DNA of 64,000 bases. It comes from Simplicispira hankyongi (lineage in GTDB: Bacteria > Pseudomonadota > Gammaproteobacteria > Burkholderiales > Burkholderiaceae_C). The stretch spans positions 372,001 to 436,000 of the forward strand of contig NZ_QXJC01000001.1 in NCBI RefSeq assembly GCF_003570885.1, in the 5' to 3' direction. A program made the position numbers and the translations under genes. Below the pieces are notes generated by a model, which was not told the origin of the DNA, made no database searches, and saw only the letters and a program-made list of their open reading frames with translations. Shown in pieces: positions 32,729-40,867 of the stretch; position 1 is the stretch's first letter, and each line of letters starts with the position of its first letter.

Positions 32729-33644
32729 CCGCAGCCAGCACTTGGACCAAGGCTTGTGCCAGCGCGTCGGCCATGAACACGCAGTTGCTGGCATGGGGGA
32801 TGCAATCGGTGCTCCAGAAGTCGCCGATTCCGGCGCCGTGCAAGGCGGCGAGATCCGCATCCGACAAGAGTGCGTGCGTCACCGCCACATCGACCGATGC
32901 CGCGCCCGCCGCCAGCAACAGCCTTGCCGCTTCAGCCAATGTGTGGCCAGTGCTGGCCACATCGTCCAACAGCACCACGCTGCGCCCCGCAAGGGGCACT
33001 TGCGGCAGCGTCACCGTAACGCTGCGGTCGCCTTCGCGCGTCTTGTGGCACACCGCATGGTCGAACCCATGGCGCGCCGCCGCCTGCGCCACCCACTGGG
33101 CGGATTCGCCATCGGGCCCCATCAGCAAGGGTGCCGCGCGCTGCGCCGCAATCCAGTCGCCCAACAGCGGCGCGCCGCTGATCACGGCACAGGCGCGCGC
33201 CGGCACCGCGTCTTCGAGCCGGGCCACGCGGTGCAGGTGCGGGTCCACGGTGACCACGGCGTCGAAAAGCCCGGCCAGAAACGGCCCGACGATGCGCTGG
33301 CTCACCGCCTCGCCGGGTTGAAAGGCGATGTCCTGGCGCATATAGGCCAGGTAGGGTGCCACCAGGGCGAGGCATTGAACCCCCAGCGTGCGCGCGGCTT
33401 GGGCGGCAAGCAGCAGTTCGACGAGCTTTTCGTTGGGGTGGTGCAGGCTGCGCAGCAGCACGGCACGGCCGGGCAAGCGGCCTGCGGCGTCCACTGGCAG
33501 GCGCAGCTTGATCTCTCCATCCGGGAAGCGGTGGCATTCGATCGCCACAGGGTGCAAGCCAGCGGCAACCGCCAGGCGCGCTGCGCTTGCGGCCTCATCG
33601 GCAAAGTGGAGCAGGCAAACAGTGGGTTCGGCGGGGCTGTGCAT
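32718..33644 (-). CDS. ribose-phosphate pyrophosphokinase-like protein
   Basis: A 308-residue PRPP synthetase homologue with the FPDGEIKLRLP segment, the ribose-phosphate motif VDPHLHR (133-139) and the PRPP loop VVLLDDVASTGHT (223-235). The usual N-terminal SGN-type ATP-loop start is changed, so activity cannot be assumed; it resembles divergent and archaeal-type PRPP synthetases more than Prs. It starts two bases after the stop of the type 2 thymidine/AMP phosphorylase gene, so the two are translationally coupled. A role in AMP/PRPP metabolism is likely. Confidence 0.85.
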   Translation of the reverse strand: MHSPAEPTVCLLHFADEAASAARLAVAAGLHPVAIECHRFPDGEIKLRLPVDAAGRLPGRAVLLRSLHHPNEKLVELLLAAQAARTLGVQCLALVAPYLAYMRQDIAFQPGEAVSQRIVGPFLAGLFDAVVTVDPHLHRVARLEDAVPARACAVISGAPLLGDWIAAQRAAPLLMGPDGESAQWVAQAAARHGFDHAVCHKTREGDRSVTVTLPQVPLAGRSVVLLDDVASTGHTLAEAARLLLAAGAASVDVAVTHALLSDADLAALHGAGIGDFWSTDCIPHASNCVFMADALAQALVQVLAAVPA

Positions 33645-33646
33645 GC

Positions 33647-35239
33647 TCAGCCTTCTTCCAGGGAGGCGCCGGCGGGCACCGCGCCATCAATCCGGTAGCC
33701 GCTCGCGCGCGTGCAGGCCTGGCGCGCAAACTCCAGATCGGCCGGGAAGCTGGCATACACGCGGTACAGCGGCGTGCCAGGGGCTACGGCATCGCCTAGC
33801 TTGCACAGCAAATCGACACCGGCGACCTGTACCGTGGGGGCACCAGCGAGGCGCGCGATACGGGCGATTTGCAGGTTGTCAATGCCCACCACCACGCCGG
33901 CCGCGGGCGCGCCGACCTCGAAGCTGAGCTGCCCCAGCGGCGGGTGTGCGGCGTCAAAGCTGTGGGCACCTTGGGCCTCCATGATGGCCTGCATGCGCGC
34001 CAGGGCGCGGCCGGAATCGAGAATGTCCCGCGCAATCGCGTAACCGGCACCGCCACGCACGTCGGGGTGGAACTCGATCATGCGGCCTGCCAGGCGCAGC
34101 GCCTTCTCGCGCAGGTCGTGCGGCGCCAATGGATCGTTGTGCAGGACGCGCATCACGTCGCGCGCTTCAAGCACCGGCCCCACGCCCTGCCCCACCGGCT
34201 GACTGCCATCGGTAATCACCACGTCCAGCACCAAACCCAGGCGTCGGGCCACGTATTCAAACAGCCGGCGCAGGCGCTGCGCCTCGGGCATGGAACGCAC
34301 TTTCGCGGTAGGCCCCAAGGGAATATCAAGCAGCAGGTGCGTGGAGCCTGCAGCCAGCTTCTTGGACAGGATGGACGCCACCATCTGCCCAGGCGAATCA
34401 ATCGACAGCGGGCGCTCGACCGAGATCAGCACATCGTCCGCCGGCGAAAGCTGGGCCGTGCCGCCCCACACCAGGCAGCCGCGGTGTTCGCGCACGATGT
34501 CCTGCAGGCGGGGAAGCGGCAGCTCTACTTCGGCCAGCACCTCCATGGTATCGGCGGTTCCGGAAGGCGAGGTGATGGCGCGCGACGAGGTCTTGGGGCA
34601 GAGCAGCCCATGCGCCGCGACGATGGGCACGACCAGCATGGAGGTGCGGTTGCCGGGAATACCGCCGATGCAATGCTTGTCCACCACCAGGGGTTCGTGC
34701 CAGTCGAGCCGCTGACCGCTGGCAGCCATGGCGTCGGTGAGGAAATACACCTCCTCGCGATCGAGCTCGTCGCGCGCGCAGCCGACGACAAAGGCGGTAA
34801 GCTCAATCTTGGAATAGCGCTTGTCGACGATGTCGTGGATGATGGCGCGGAAGTCCTCACGTTGCAGCCGCTCGCCCGCCAGCTTGCGAAACAAGGCGTC
34901 CATGGAAGCCGGCCGCTCGGCCTGCGCCACGGCAATGCTGTGCCCCTCTTGCACGCCAAGCTGTGCAAACGCGTCCTCGGAGAGACCAATTTCATGCTGG
35001 GCGACCAGCGCCTCATCGTCCACCACGTTGAGCGTCGCCAGGATGCGCCGCCCGTTGGCGCGCACCTCGATCTTGGAGAGCGCCTGAAAACCCTCCGCTC
35101 GGTACACCGCGCAGTCGCGGTGCAGGTAGGCGACATTCTCCCGCCAGGTGTCGATCGCCACGCGCCGCAGGGCCAGGCATGAAGTGGTGGCGGCTCCGGT
35201 CGACGCAAGTTCGCTGGCAACGCAAGGGTCTGGACTCAT
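33647..35239 (-). CDS. type 2 thymidine phosphorylase / AMP phosphorylase family protein
   Basis: The protein has 530 residues, about 90 more than the ordinary DeoA thymidine phosphorylase. The extra N-terminal domain and the motifs [15 protein letters not shown] (187-201) and [19 protein letters not shown] (216-234) belong to the type 2 subfamily, which includes archaeal AMP phosphorylase (AMP + phosphate to adenine + ribose 1,5-bisphosphate). Whether this bacterial member takes nucleosides or nucleotides is not known. It is the first gene of an operon with a PRPP-synthetase-like protein and a hydrolase. I chose the ATG at 35239, seven residues into the open frame. Confidence 0.9.
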   Translation of the reverse strand: MSPDPCVASELASTGAATTSCLALRRVAIDTWRENVAYLHRDCAVYRAEGFQALSKIEVRANGRRILATLNVVDDEALVAQHEIGLSEDAFAQLGVQEGHSIAVAQAERPASMDALFRKLAGERLQREDFRAIIHDIVDKRYSKIELTAFVVGCARDELDREEVYFLTDAMAASGQRLDWHEPLVVDKHCIGGIPGNRTSMLVVPIVAAHGLLCPKTSSRAITSPSGTADTMEVLAEVELPLPRLQDIVREHRGCLVWGGTAQLSPADDVLISVERPLSIDSPGQMVASILSKKLAAGSTHLLLDIPLGPTAKVRSMPEAQRLRRLFEYVARRLGLVLDVVITDGSQPVGQGVGPVLEARDVMRVLHNDPLAPHDLREKALRLAGRMIEFHPDVRGGAGYAIARDILDSGRALARMQAIMEAQGAHSFDAAHPPLGQLSFEVGAPAAGVVVGIDNLQIARIARLAGAPTVQVAGVDLLCKLGDAVAPGTPLYRVYASFPADLEFARQACTRASGYRIDGAVPAGASLEEG

Positions 35240-35365
35240 AAGTCTTGTGCAGTGTTTCACTCAGAACCCACCCAGCGTAACGCAACACCCACTGCGCCAG
35301 CGCGTTGCGGGGCTGACAAAAGGCAGAAAAGGGCACGAATCGAAGTCGTGTTACCCTCCGCGCCC

Positions 35366-36013
35366 ATGTCCCGTTGGTTTTACCCCCTGCTGATTGCCAC
35401 CTTCTGTGCCCAGACGGTATTTGCAACCCCCGCTGAACCCCCTGCCGATGCGCCAACAGCGCAGGCCATACCGCTGCAAGCGAGCGACACGGGCCCGGCG
35501 GCAGCGCCTGCCTTGCACGAGTCCCTGGTGCTGCGCTCCTTCGAGCAGGTGGGCCATACGGTGGTGGACCAGGCGCACACGGTGGCCGACAACACATCGG
35601 CACTGGTCACCACGGCCATGGGTTTCATGGGTCTGCGCTACCGGCGCGGCGGCAACAGCGAAAGAACCGGATTCGACTGCAGCGGCTTCGTCCGAGCGGT
35701 GTACGAAAAAACCGCCGGCCTGGTCTTGCCCCGGCGCGCCAAGGACCAGGCGGCTGCGACCAAGGTCATCGACAAGCGCGATCTTCAGCCGGGCGATCTG
35801 GTGTTTTTCAACACCATGCGCCACGCCTTCAGCCATGTGGGCGTCTACCTGGGCGACGGCAAGTTCATTCATTCGCCCCGGTCTGGCGAAAAGGTGCGCG
35901 TAGACGACCTGCAAGACAGCTATTGGAAAAAGCGCTTCAACGGTGCACGCCACGTCACCTTGGACGAACAAGCCAGCGCCCGGCTGAGCGCAGTGTCGAA
36001 CATAAGCGAATAA
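35366..36013 (+). CDS. NlpC/P60 family cell wall hydrolase
   Basis: A secreted peptidoglycan endopeptidase of 215 residues. A signal peptide ends at VFA-TPAE (residue 20). The NlpC/P60 domain follows, with the catalytic Cys105 (FDCSGFVR), His157 (SHVGVYLG) and third residue His169. About 70 residues of linker lie between the signal and the domain. The family cuts between D-glutamate and diaminopimelate in wall peptides. It diverges from the phosphorylase operon and precedes a small unknown gene by 70 bases. Confidence 0.93.
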   Translation: MSRWFYPLLIATFCAQTVFATPAEPPADAPTAQAIPLQASDTGPAAAPALHESLVLRSFEQVGHTVVDQAHTVADNTSALVTTAMGFMGLRYRRGGNSERTGFDCSGFVRAVYEKTAGLVLPRRAKDQAAATKVIDKRDLQPGDLVFFNTMRHAFSHVGVYLGDGKFIHSPRSGEKVRVDDLQDSYWKKRFNGARHVTLDEQASARLSAVSNISE

Positions 36014-36083
36014 GCGAACAAAATCCCGGCACGCTGCGCAGCGGCCGATTTGAGCGCCCGCTCGGGCCTGTCGCATTGACCGT

Positions 36084-36632
36084 ATGGCCAGCCTCAAGCA
36101 CATCCTCGCACGCAAGGCTGCAAGCGTTGGCAGCGCGCCGGACACCCCGCCCGCAACCCCGTACCAGGCCGCCATGCAAGCGGCCGCGCAGCGCTCGCGC
36201 AGCCTGCTCAAGCGCCGGGCCCTGGTCGCGGCTGTCGCCAGCACCGTGCCGGTGCCGGGCCTGGACTGGGCGGTGGACGCCGCCCTGCTCTCGCGCCTGC
36301 TGCCGCAAATCAGCGCCGAATTCGGCCTGACACCCGCGCAACTCGACGCCCTCGACCCCCACAAGCGCGAGCAGGTGCAAAAGGCCGTGGCCATGGTGGG
36401 CTCGGTGCTGATTGGCAAGTTCATCACCCGCGATCTGGTGCTCAAGGCCGTGCGCACCGCAGGCCTGCGCCTGACCACACAACAGCTGAGCAAGTACATC
36501 CCGCTGGCCGGCCAGGCTGTCTCGGCAGCACTGGGCTACGCCACGCTGCGTTTCCTGGGCGAGCAGCATATCCGTGACTGCATCGCCGTGGCCGAGGCGG
36601 CGCAGCTGCAGTTGCCGCCGCCCCGGGGCTGA
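36084..36632 (+). CDS. hypothetical protein, DUF697/EcsC-like
   Basis: An 182-residue protein with hydrophobic segments around RRALVAAVASTVPVPGLDWA and LSKYIPLAGQAVSAALGY. The VPVPGLDWAVDAALL segment resembles the glycine-proline turn of the DUF697/EcsC-type membrane-associated families, but the match is weak. The function is unknown. There is no signal peptide. It converges on the Nramp-like gene with a palindromic repeat between. Confidence 0.65.
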   Translation: MASLKHILARKAASVGSAPDTPPATPYQAAMQAAAQRSRSLLKRRALVAAVASTVPVPGLDWAVDAALLSRLLPQISAEFGLTPAQLDALDPHKREQVQKAVAMVGSVLIGKFITRDLVLKAVRTAGLRLTTQQLSKYIPLAGQAVSAALGYATLRFLGEQHIRDCIAVAEAAQLQLPPPRG

Positions 36633-36641
36633 ACACTCTGC

Positions 36642-36690
36642 TTTCTATAGCTGCATACGCTTGTTGGATAAGCGTTTAAGCCATATTTGA
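36642..36690 (+). repeat. AGCGCTT palindromic repeat, copy H
   Basis: CTATAGCTGCATACGCTTG, loop, then GATAAGCGTTTAAGCCATA. The arms are ACGCTT/AAGCGT, a mutated but still paired form. It lies between two convergent genes. Confidence 0.7.
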
Positions 36691-36779
36691 TTATATATTT
36701 CCCCGATTGAAAATGGGTATCGCAGGGGGTTCTGGGGCACCAAAACAGCGGCCGGCTACCAAACCCAGGCTCAAGCCAT

Positions 36780-38033
36780 TCAGGTGAAAATTCCCCATAG
36801 CCCGGCAAACAGGCCAAACCCAGCGGTCACCGCGATCGTGATGCCCACGATCCAGCTGTAGCACCCCGACAGGCGGTACGGAGCCGGGAGCGCCCGCCGC
36901 GCGAGCATGAAGAGAAAACCCAGGACGATAGGCAGCAAGAGCGCGTTCATCACCTGGACACCCACGCTCAACTCGACCAGATCAACGCCAGAGGCAACAA
37001 GTATGGCGCCAAGCACGAGGGCGACTGTGTAGACACCATAGAACCAAGGTGCTTCACGCGGGTGGTACGCCAGCGAATGCTTGAAGCCAAGGATTTCGCC
37101 CAGGGTGCGAGCGGCCGTCAGCGTGACAACAATCGTCGCGATCAGCGCGGCCCCAATCATGCCGAGCGCGAACATCAAGGTGCCCGTGTGCTCGCCAACG
37201 AAGGGCGTGATCGCCTGGGCAATCTGCTGAACGGTGTCCAGGGATTGCCCCTTGTGGGCATTGCCGATGGTGGCGGCAGTGACCACCAGGACAGCGGCCA
37301 TGATGATCTGGGTGACAACGGCACCCATGGCGGTGTCCCAGCGCGCGGCCGGAAGATCCTCGGCGGTCAGGCCTTTTTCCACGACGGCAGACTGCTGATA
37401 GAAAACCATCCAGGGCATGATCACCGCGCCGACGTTGGCCGCTGCGAGGTACAGGTACTTCGGGTCAGAGAACGGGATGGACACAGCACCAACCGCCATC
37501 GCGCCAATATCAGGATGCGCCTGCCAGGCGACAACAAGAAAAACAAGTTCGAACAGGCCGACCGCCAGGGCAATGCGCTCGACAGTCTGGTACGACCCCG
37601 TATAAGCCATGAACACCAAGCCCCCCACCACGATGGCCATGCTCTCCCAAACCGGTATCCCCACCAGCATGCCGACGCCGGCAACGCCGCTTAGCTCTGT
37701 CACAAGGGCACCCACGCAGGCCAGTAGCAGCGTGGAGACGGATATCCAGGCCCAGATCGGGCCAAAATGCTTGCGGATGCCCCGTGCGTGGCCCTCGCCG
37801 GTGACGATGCCAAGCCGGACGGTGAGCTCCTGGACAATGTAGAGGATGGGAATCAGCACCGCCTGCAAGAGCAGCAGACGGTAGCCCCACTGGGCACCGC
37901 TCTGTGCCGCGGTAATGATGCTGCCGGCGTCAGTGTCCGCCAGCATGACCACGGTGCCCGGCCCGACAATGGCCGCAAAGCGACCCCATCGCGGACGGCG
38001 AAGCGGCATTGCCAGCGCGGTTGCATTTGTCAT
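36780..38033 (-). CDS. Nramp-like divalent metal transporter with altered metal site
   Basis: A 417-residue, about 11-helix protein of the Nramp family. Family landmarks include GAQWGYRLLLLQ and the GEGHARGIRKHFG segment. The metal site is unusual: the canonical DPGN of helix 1 is DAGS (35-38), and the MPH of helix 6 is MPW (206-208). The binding Asp and Met are kept, but Asn is Ser and His is Trp. Ordinary members import Mn or Fe; changed sites occur in Nramp-related magnesium-type transporters. A good Fur box lies 15 bases upstream of the start, so iron is a likely substrate or signal. Confidence 0.88.
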   Translation of the reverse strand: MTNATALAMPLRRPRWGRFAAIVGPGTVVMLADTDAGSIITAAQSGAQWGYRLLLLQAVLIPILYIVQELTVRLGIVTGEGHARGIRKHFGPIWAWISVSTLLLACVGALVTELSGVAGVGMLVGIPVWESMAIVVGGLVFMAYTGSYQTVERIALAVGLFELVFLVVAWQAHPDIGAMAVGAVSIPFSDPKYLYLAAANVGAVIMPWMVFYQQSAVVEKGLTAEDLPAARWDTAMGAVVTQIIMAAVLVVTAATIGNAHKGQSLDTVQQIAQAITPFVGEHTGTLMFALGMIGAALIATIVVTLTAARTLGEILGFKHSLAYHPREAPWFYGVYTVALVLGAILVASGVDLVELSVGVQVMNALLLPIVLGFLFMLARRALPAPYRLSGCYSWIVGITIAVTAGFGLFAGLWGIFT

Positions 38034-38047
38034 TTCGTGCTTTCAAT

Positions 38048-38066
38048 GATAATGCTTCTCATTATC
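38048..38066 (-). promoter_or_regulatory. Fur box upstream of the Nramp-like gene
   Basis: The 19-base sequence starts GATAATG and ends CATTATC and matches 16 of 19 positions of the classical Fur box (GATAAT ATAATC ATTATC layout), being nearly palindromic. It ends 15 bases from the ATG of the transporter gene, so Fur with iron bound would block transcription or translation start. No gene starts on the other side. Confidence 0.75.
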
Positions 38067-38167
38067 ATGCAAGCCGGAATCAGCCGCAACGGGTGACCAT
38101 CAAGGCCACAGGCCGGCACCGGTGGTGGTGCCTTAAGTCATTTCGCAGCTCCGTTGCCCCTCTTTCC

Positions 38168-39538
38168 TCACACCCAGGCGCACTCACAGGTGAAATGGCG
38201 CAGAAACTGCGGCTGCTTGGTGATGCGCACGCCGCGGATGCTCGCTGCTTTCTGCTTGACCTCGGCGATCACCTCGGCGGCGTAGTCGAAGTGCGACTGC
38301 GTGTACATCCGCCGCGGAAACGCCAGGCGCACCAGTTCCATGCTGTGGTAGGTCTCGGTGCCATCCGCCAGGCGCTTGCCGAACATGACCGAGCCGATCT
38401 CCACGCCCCGAATGCCGCCCTCCAGGTACAGCGCGTTGCACAGCGCCCAGGCGGGGTAGTGCGCCACGGGCATGTCGGGCAGCACTGTTTTGGCGTCGAT
38501 GTACACCGCGTGGCCGCCGGTGGGCTTGACGAAGCCGACGCCAGCGGCGTCCAGCCGCTCGCCCAGGTATTCGGCGGTGCGCAGGCGGTAGCGCAGATAG
38601 TCCTCGTCCATGCCCTCCTCCAGGCCGACGGCCATGGCTTCCAGGTCGCGCCCGGCCAGACCGCCGTAGGTGGGAAAACCTTCCATCATGATCAGGCCGT
38701 TGCGCACGCCGTCCATCCATTCGTCGCTGCGCAGCACGATAAAGCCGCCGATGTTCACCATGGCGTCTTTCTTGGCGCTCATGGTGGCGCCGTCGCAGTA
38801 CGAGAACATCTCTTGGACGATGTCGCGGATGGGGGTGTTCTCGTAGCCCGGCTCGCGCATCTTGATGAACATGGCGTTCTCCGAGAAGCGGCACACGTCC
38901 ATGATGAAGGGCTTGCCGTACTTCTTGAGCAAGGCCGAATACGCACGGATGTTGGCCATCGACACGGGCTGGCCGCCACCGGTGTTGTTGGTCACGGTGA
39001 TCATGCCAAACGGAATGCGCGCTCCCTCTTTTTCCAGTATGGCCTCAGCGCGCGCCAGATCGATGTTGCCCTTGAAGGGGTAGATCAACGCCGGTTGCAG
39101 TCCCTCGGGAATGACAAGATCGACCGCCTCGATGCCCAAATATTCGAGGTTGGCGCGCGTGGTGTCGAAGTGGCAGTTGTTGGGTACCAGATCGCCCTTC
39201 TTGCACACCGCCGTGAACAACACCTTCTCGGCCGCGCGGCCCTGGTGCGTGGGTACGAAGTGCTGCATGCCGGTGATGTCCTGGATCACTTTTTCCAGCC
39301 GGTAGAAGCTGCGCGCGCCGGCATAGCTCTCGTCGCCCTCCATGATGGCACCCCACTGGCGGCTGGACATGGCGCCAGTGCCGGAATCGGTCAGCCAGTC
39401 GAGCAATACGTCTTCGGCGCGCAGCTTGAAAACGTTCAGATACGCCGCTTCCAGCAGTTGCTCGCGCTGCGCACGCGTGGTCATGCGGATGGGCTCGATG
39501 CTCTTGATGCGAAAGGGTTCGATGAGGGTTTTGGGCAT
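38168..39538 (-). CDS. tnaA: tryptophanase / tyrosine phenol-lyase family protein
   Basis: The 456-residue PLP enzyme is homologous along its whole length to tryptophanase and tyrosine phenol-lyase (EPFRIKSIEPI, LTDSGTGAMS, VPTHQGRAAEK). The PLP lysine lies in MSAKKDAMV, the form found in tryptophanase (tyrosine phenol-lyase has SGKKDCLV), as do RGVEIGSVMFGK and ITKQPQFLRHFT. It should split tryptophan to indole, pyruvate and ammonia. No TnaC-type leader or TnaB permease is nearby. It lies downstream of the LacI-type gene, 136 bases away, on the same strand. Tryptophanase is preferred over phenol-lyase. Confidence 0.82.
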   Translation of the reverse strand: MPKTLIEPFRIKSIEPIRMTTRAQREQLLEAAYLNVFKLRAEDVLLDWLTDSGTGAMSSRQWGAIMEGDESYAGARSFYRLEKVIQDITGMQHFVPTHQGRAAEKVLFTAVCKKGDLVPNNCHFDTTRANLEYLGIEAVDLVIPEGLQPALIYPFKGNIDLARAEAILEKEGARIPFGMITVTNNTGGGQPVSMANIRAYSALLKKYGKPFIMDVCRFSENAMFIKMREPGYENTPIRDIVQEMFSYCDGATMSAKKDAMVNIGGFIVLRSDEWMDGVRNGLIMMEGFPTYGGLAGRDLEAMAVGLEEGMDEDYLRYRLRTAEYLGERLDAAGVGFVKPTGGHAVYIDAKTVLPDMPVAHYPAWALCNALYLEGGIRGVEIGSVMFGKRLADGTETYHSMELVRLAFPRRMYTQSHFDYAAEVIAEVKQKAASIRGVRITKQPQFLRHFTCECAWV

Positions 39539-39629
39539 GGTGGTCTCTGGCCGTGTAGGAAAAGTGGCGCAAAGTTATCACCGGGATTTGGGGCGTGGTG
39601 TCGGTTAATAGCAACGATCGCACCACGTG

Positions 39630-39641
39630 GCGCCATGGCGC
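39630..39641. other. perfect 12-base palindrome, GCGCCATGGCGC
   Basis: Lies in the 136-base gap between the tryptophanase-type gene and the LacI gene, about 90 bases upstream of the former. It could be an operator or an accident of the GC-rich sequence; nothing else supports a role. Confidence 0.25.
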
Positions 39642-39674
39642 GCAGTGCAACGGCCGCAGGTTTGGCGCTGCCCG

Positions 39675-40733
39675 TCACGGCAGGTTTTCGCGAAAAATAA
39701 CCTGGCTGCGCGCCACTTCCACACCACCCATGGGTTCGAGCCCATCGCGCACGTTGGCGAAAATGCGCACGCAGCTGCTCATGGCGGTTTGCGGACTTTG
39801 CGTAATCACGGCGTCCATGGTGCCGCGAATCAAGAGCGCCCGCGTGTCGGGCGAGAGGCCGTGACCGACAAAGGCGACTTGTTGTGCGCGCCCGGCCTCT
39901 TCCAACGCGCGGGCAACGCCATCCGAGGCACCGCCAATGTTGTAGATGCCGGCCAACTCCGGGTGCTGTTCCAGCAGCACCCGGGTCTGCGCATAATTTT
40001 TCGCTGCGTCGTCATGCCCTTCACGCAGGCCCACGACCTCGACCTCGGGAAACTGCTCCTGAAACAGCTGAAGAAACCCGGCTTCACGGTCTTCATGGGC
40101 GCGGTAGCTCAGGCTGCCGGCAATCATCGCCACCTTGGTCACCCTGCCCGTACGCGGGCCGATGAAGCGGCCGATGAGGTAGGCCGCCGTCCGGCCCGCG
40201 GCGCGGTTGTCCAGGCCCACATAGGCCGCTCGCCGGGTACTCGAGATGTCCGAGATCAGCGTCACTGTGGGCACATTGCGCTCAGCCAGGCTGTCAACCG
40301 CTTCGCGCACCGCCGGGTGCTCCAGCGCCATGAACGCGACACCGTTGGCCCGCTCGCCAGCGCGCAAAAGGCTGCGTGCCAGTTCATCGGGGTTGAAGCT
40401 TTCAATGAACTCCACATGGCAGCACACGTTGTAAGGCGCCCAGTGGTCCTGCAAATAGCCGACGCTGTCACCCATCATGCGAATGAAGCGGTTGGTGCCG
40501 CCGGGCAACAGGAACGTAAGCCGCATAGGCTGCGGCGCAAGTGCTGCGTAGAGGTCGCTCTCGGGAAGGTAGCGCAATTGCGCAGCGGCGCGCAGCACGC
40601 GCTGTACCGTGGCCGTGCGCACGCCCGCGCGCCGGTTGAGCACACGGTCAACGGTGGCCGTGGAAACGCCTGCCAACCGTGCCACATCGGGCAAAAGTGC
40701 CGGTTTGGCGAACGTTTTGGAGCCCTTGGTCAT
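39675..40733 (-). CDS. LacI family transcriptional regulator
   Basis: A 352-residue LacI/GalR-type repressor. The HTH is at residues about 15-35 (LLPDVARLAGVSTATVDRVL) with the hinge helix (PESDLYAALAPQPM). The remaining part is a periplasmic-binding-protein-like sensor domain with IYNIGGASDGVARALEEAG. It diverges from the TRAP / RuBisCO-like operon across a 134-base intergenic region holding a palindrome, and is the obvious candidate regulator of that operon. The ligand is unknown and is likely the imported acid or a pathway intermediate. Confidence 0.92.
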   Translation of the reverse strand: MTKGSKTFAKPALLPDVARLAGVSTATVDRVLNRRAGVRTATVQRVLRAAAQLRYLPESDLYAALAPQPMRLTFLLPGGTNRFIRMMGDSVGYLQDHWAPYNVCCHVEFIESFNPDELARSLLRAGERANGVAFMALEHPAVREAVDSLAERNVPTVTLISDISSTRRAAYVGLDNRAAGRTAAYLIGRFIGPRTGRVTKVAMIAGSLSYRAHEDREAGFLQLFQEQFPEVEVVGLREGHDDAAKNYAQTRVLLEQHPELAGIYNIGGASDGVARALEEAGRAQQVAFVGHGLSPDTRALLIRGTMDAVITQSPQTAMSSCVRIFANVRDGLEPMGGVEVARSQVIFRENLP

Positions 40734-40780
40734 CTCGGGTTTACCCTAGAAAAAACATCAAAATACATCAACAAAGTAAT

Positions 40781-40809
40781 TTGACGCTATGGCATCCAAC
40801 CCATATCGT
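40781..40809 (+). promoter_or_regulatory. probable promoter of the TRAP-RLP operon
   Basis: TTGACG (40781-40786) and TATCGT (40804-40809) are spaced by 17 bases; the -10 is weak (4 of 6). Transcription would start at about 40816, just upstream of the proposed LacI operator. Confidence 0.4.
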
Positions 40810-40827
40810 CAAGGCTCTTTCTAAAAA

Positions 40828-40837
40828 TGATGCATCA
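40828..40837 (+). promoter_or_regulatory. probable LacI-type operator
   Basis: TGATGCATCA is a perfect palindrome flanked by AA and AA, placed between the -10 element and the start codon of the TRAP binding-protein gene. CATCA half-sites recur at about 40756, 40765 and 40843, as AACATCAAAATACATCAAC and GTCATCATC. The repressor gene is next to it. Confidence 0.5.
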
Positions 40838-40867
40838 AAAGTCATCATCTATCAACCAGGAGACACC

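Noticed and set aside
32030-32860. A longer form of the isochorismatase-like protein starting at 32860
   Set aside because: The added N-terminus is encoded across the tandem repeat and the end of the PRPP-like gene, and carries repeated CRCDC-type residues without family similarity.
33647-35239. An ordinary thymidine phosphorylase (deoA)
   Set aside because: The length of 530 residues and the [13 protein letters not shown] motif fit the type 2 / AMP phosphorylase branch.
37062-37694. Long open frames on the opposite strand of several genes (for example antisense of the Nramp gene)
   Set aside because: High GC content gives long shadow frames; they are rich in Arg, His and Gln and lack family similarity or ribosome-binding sites.
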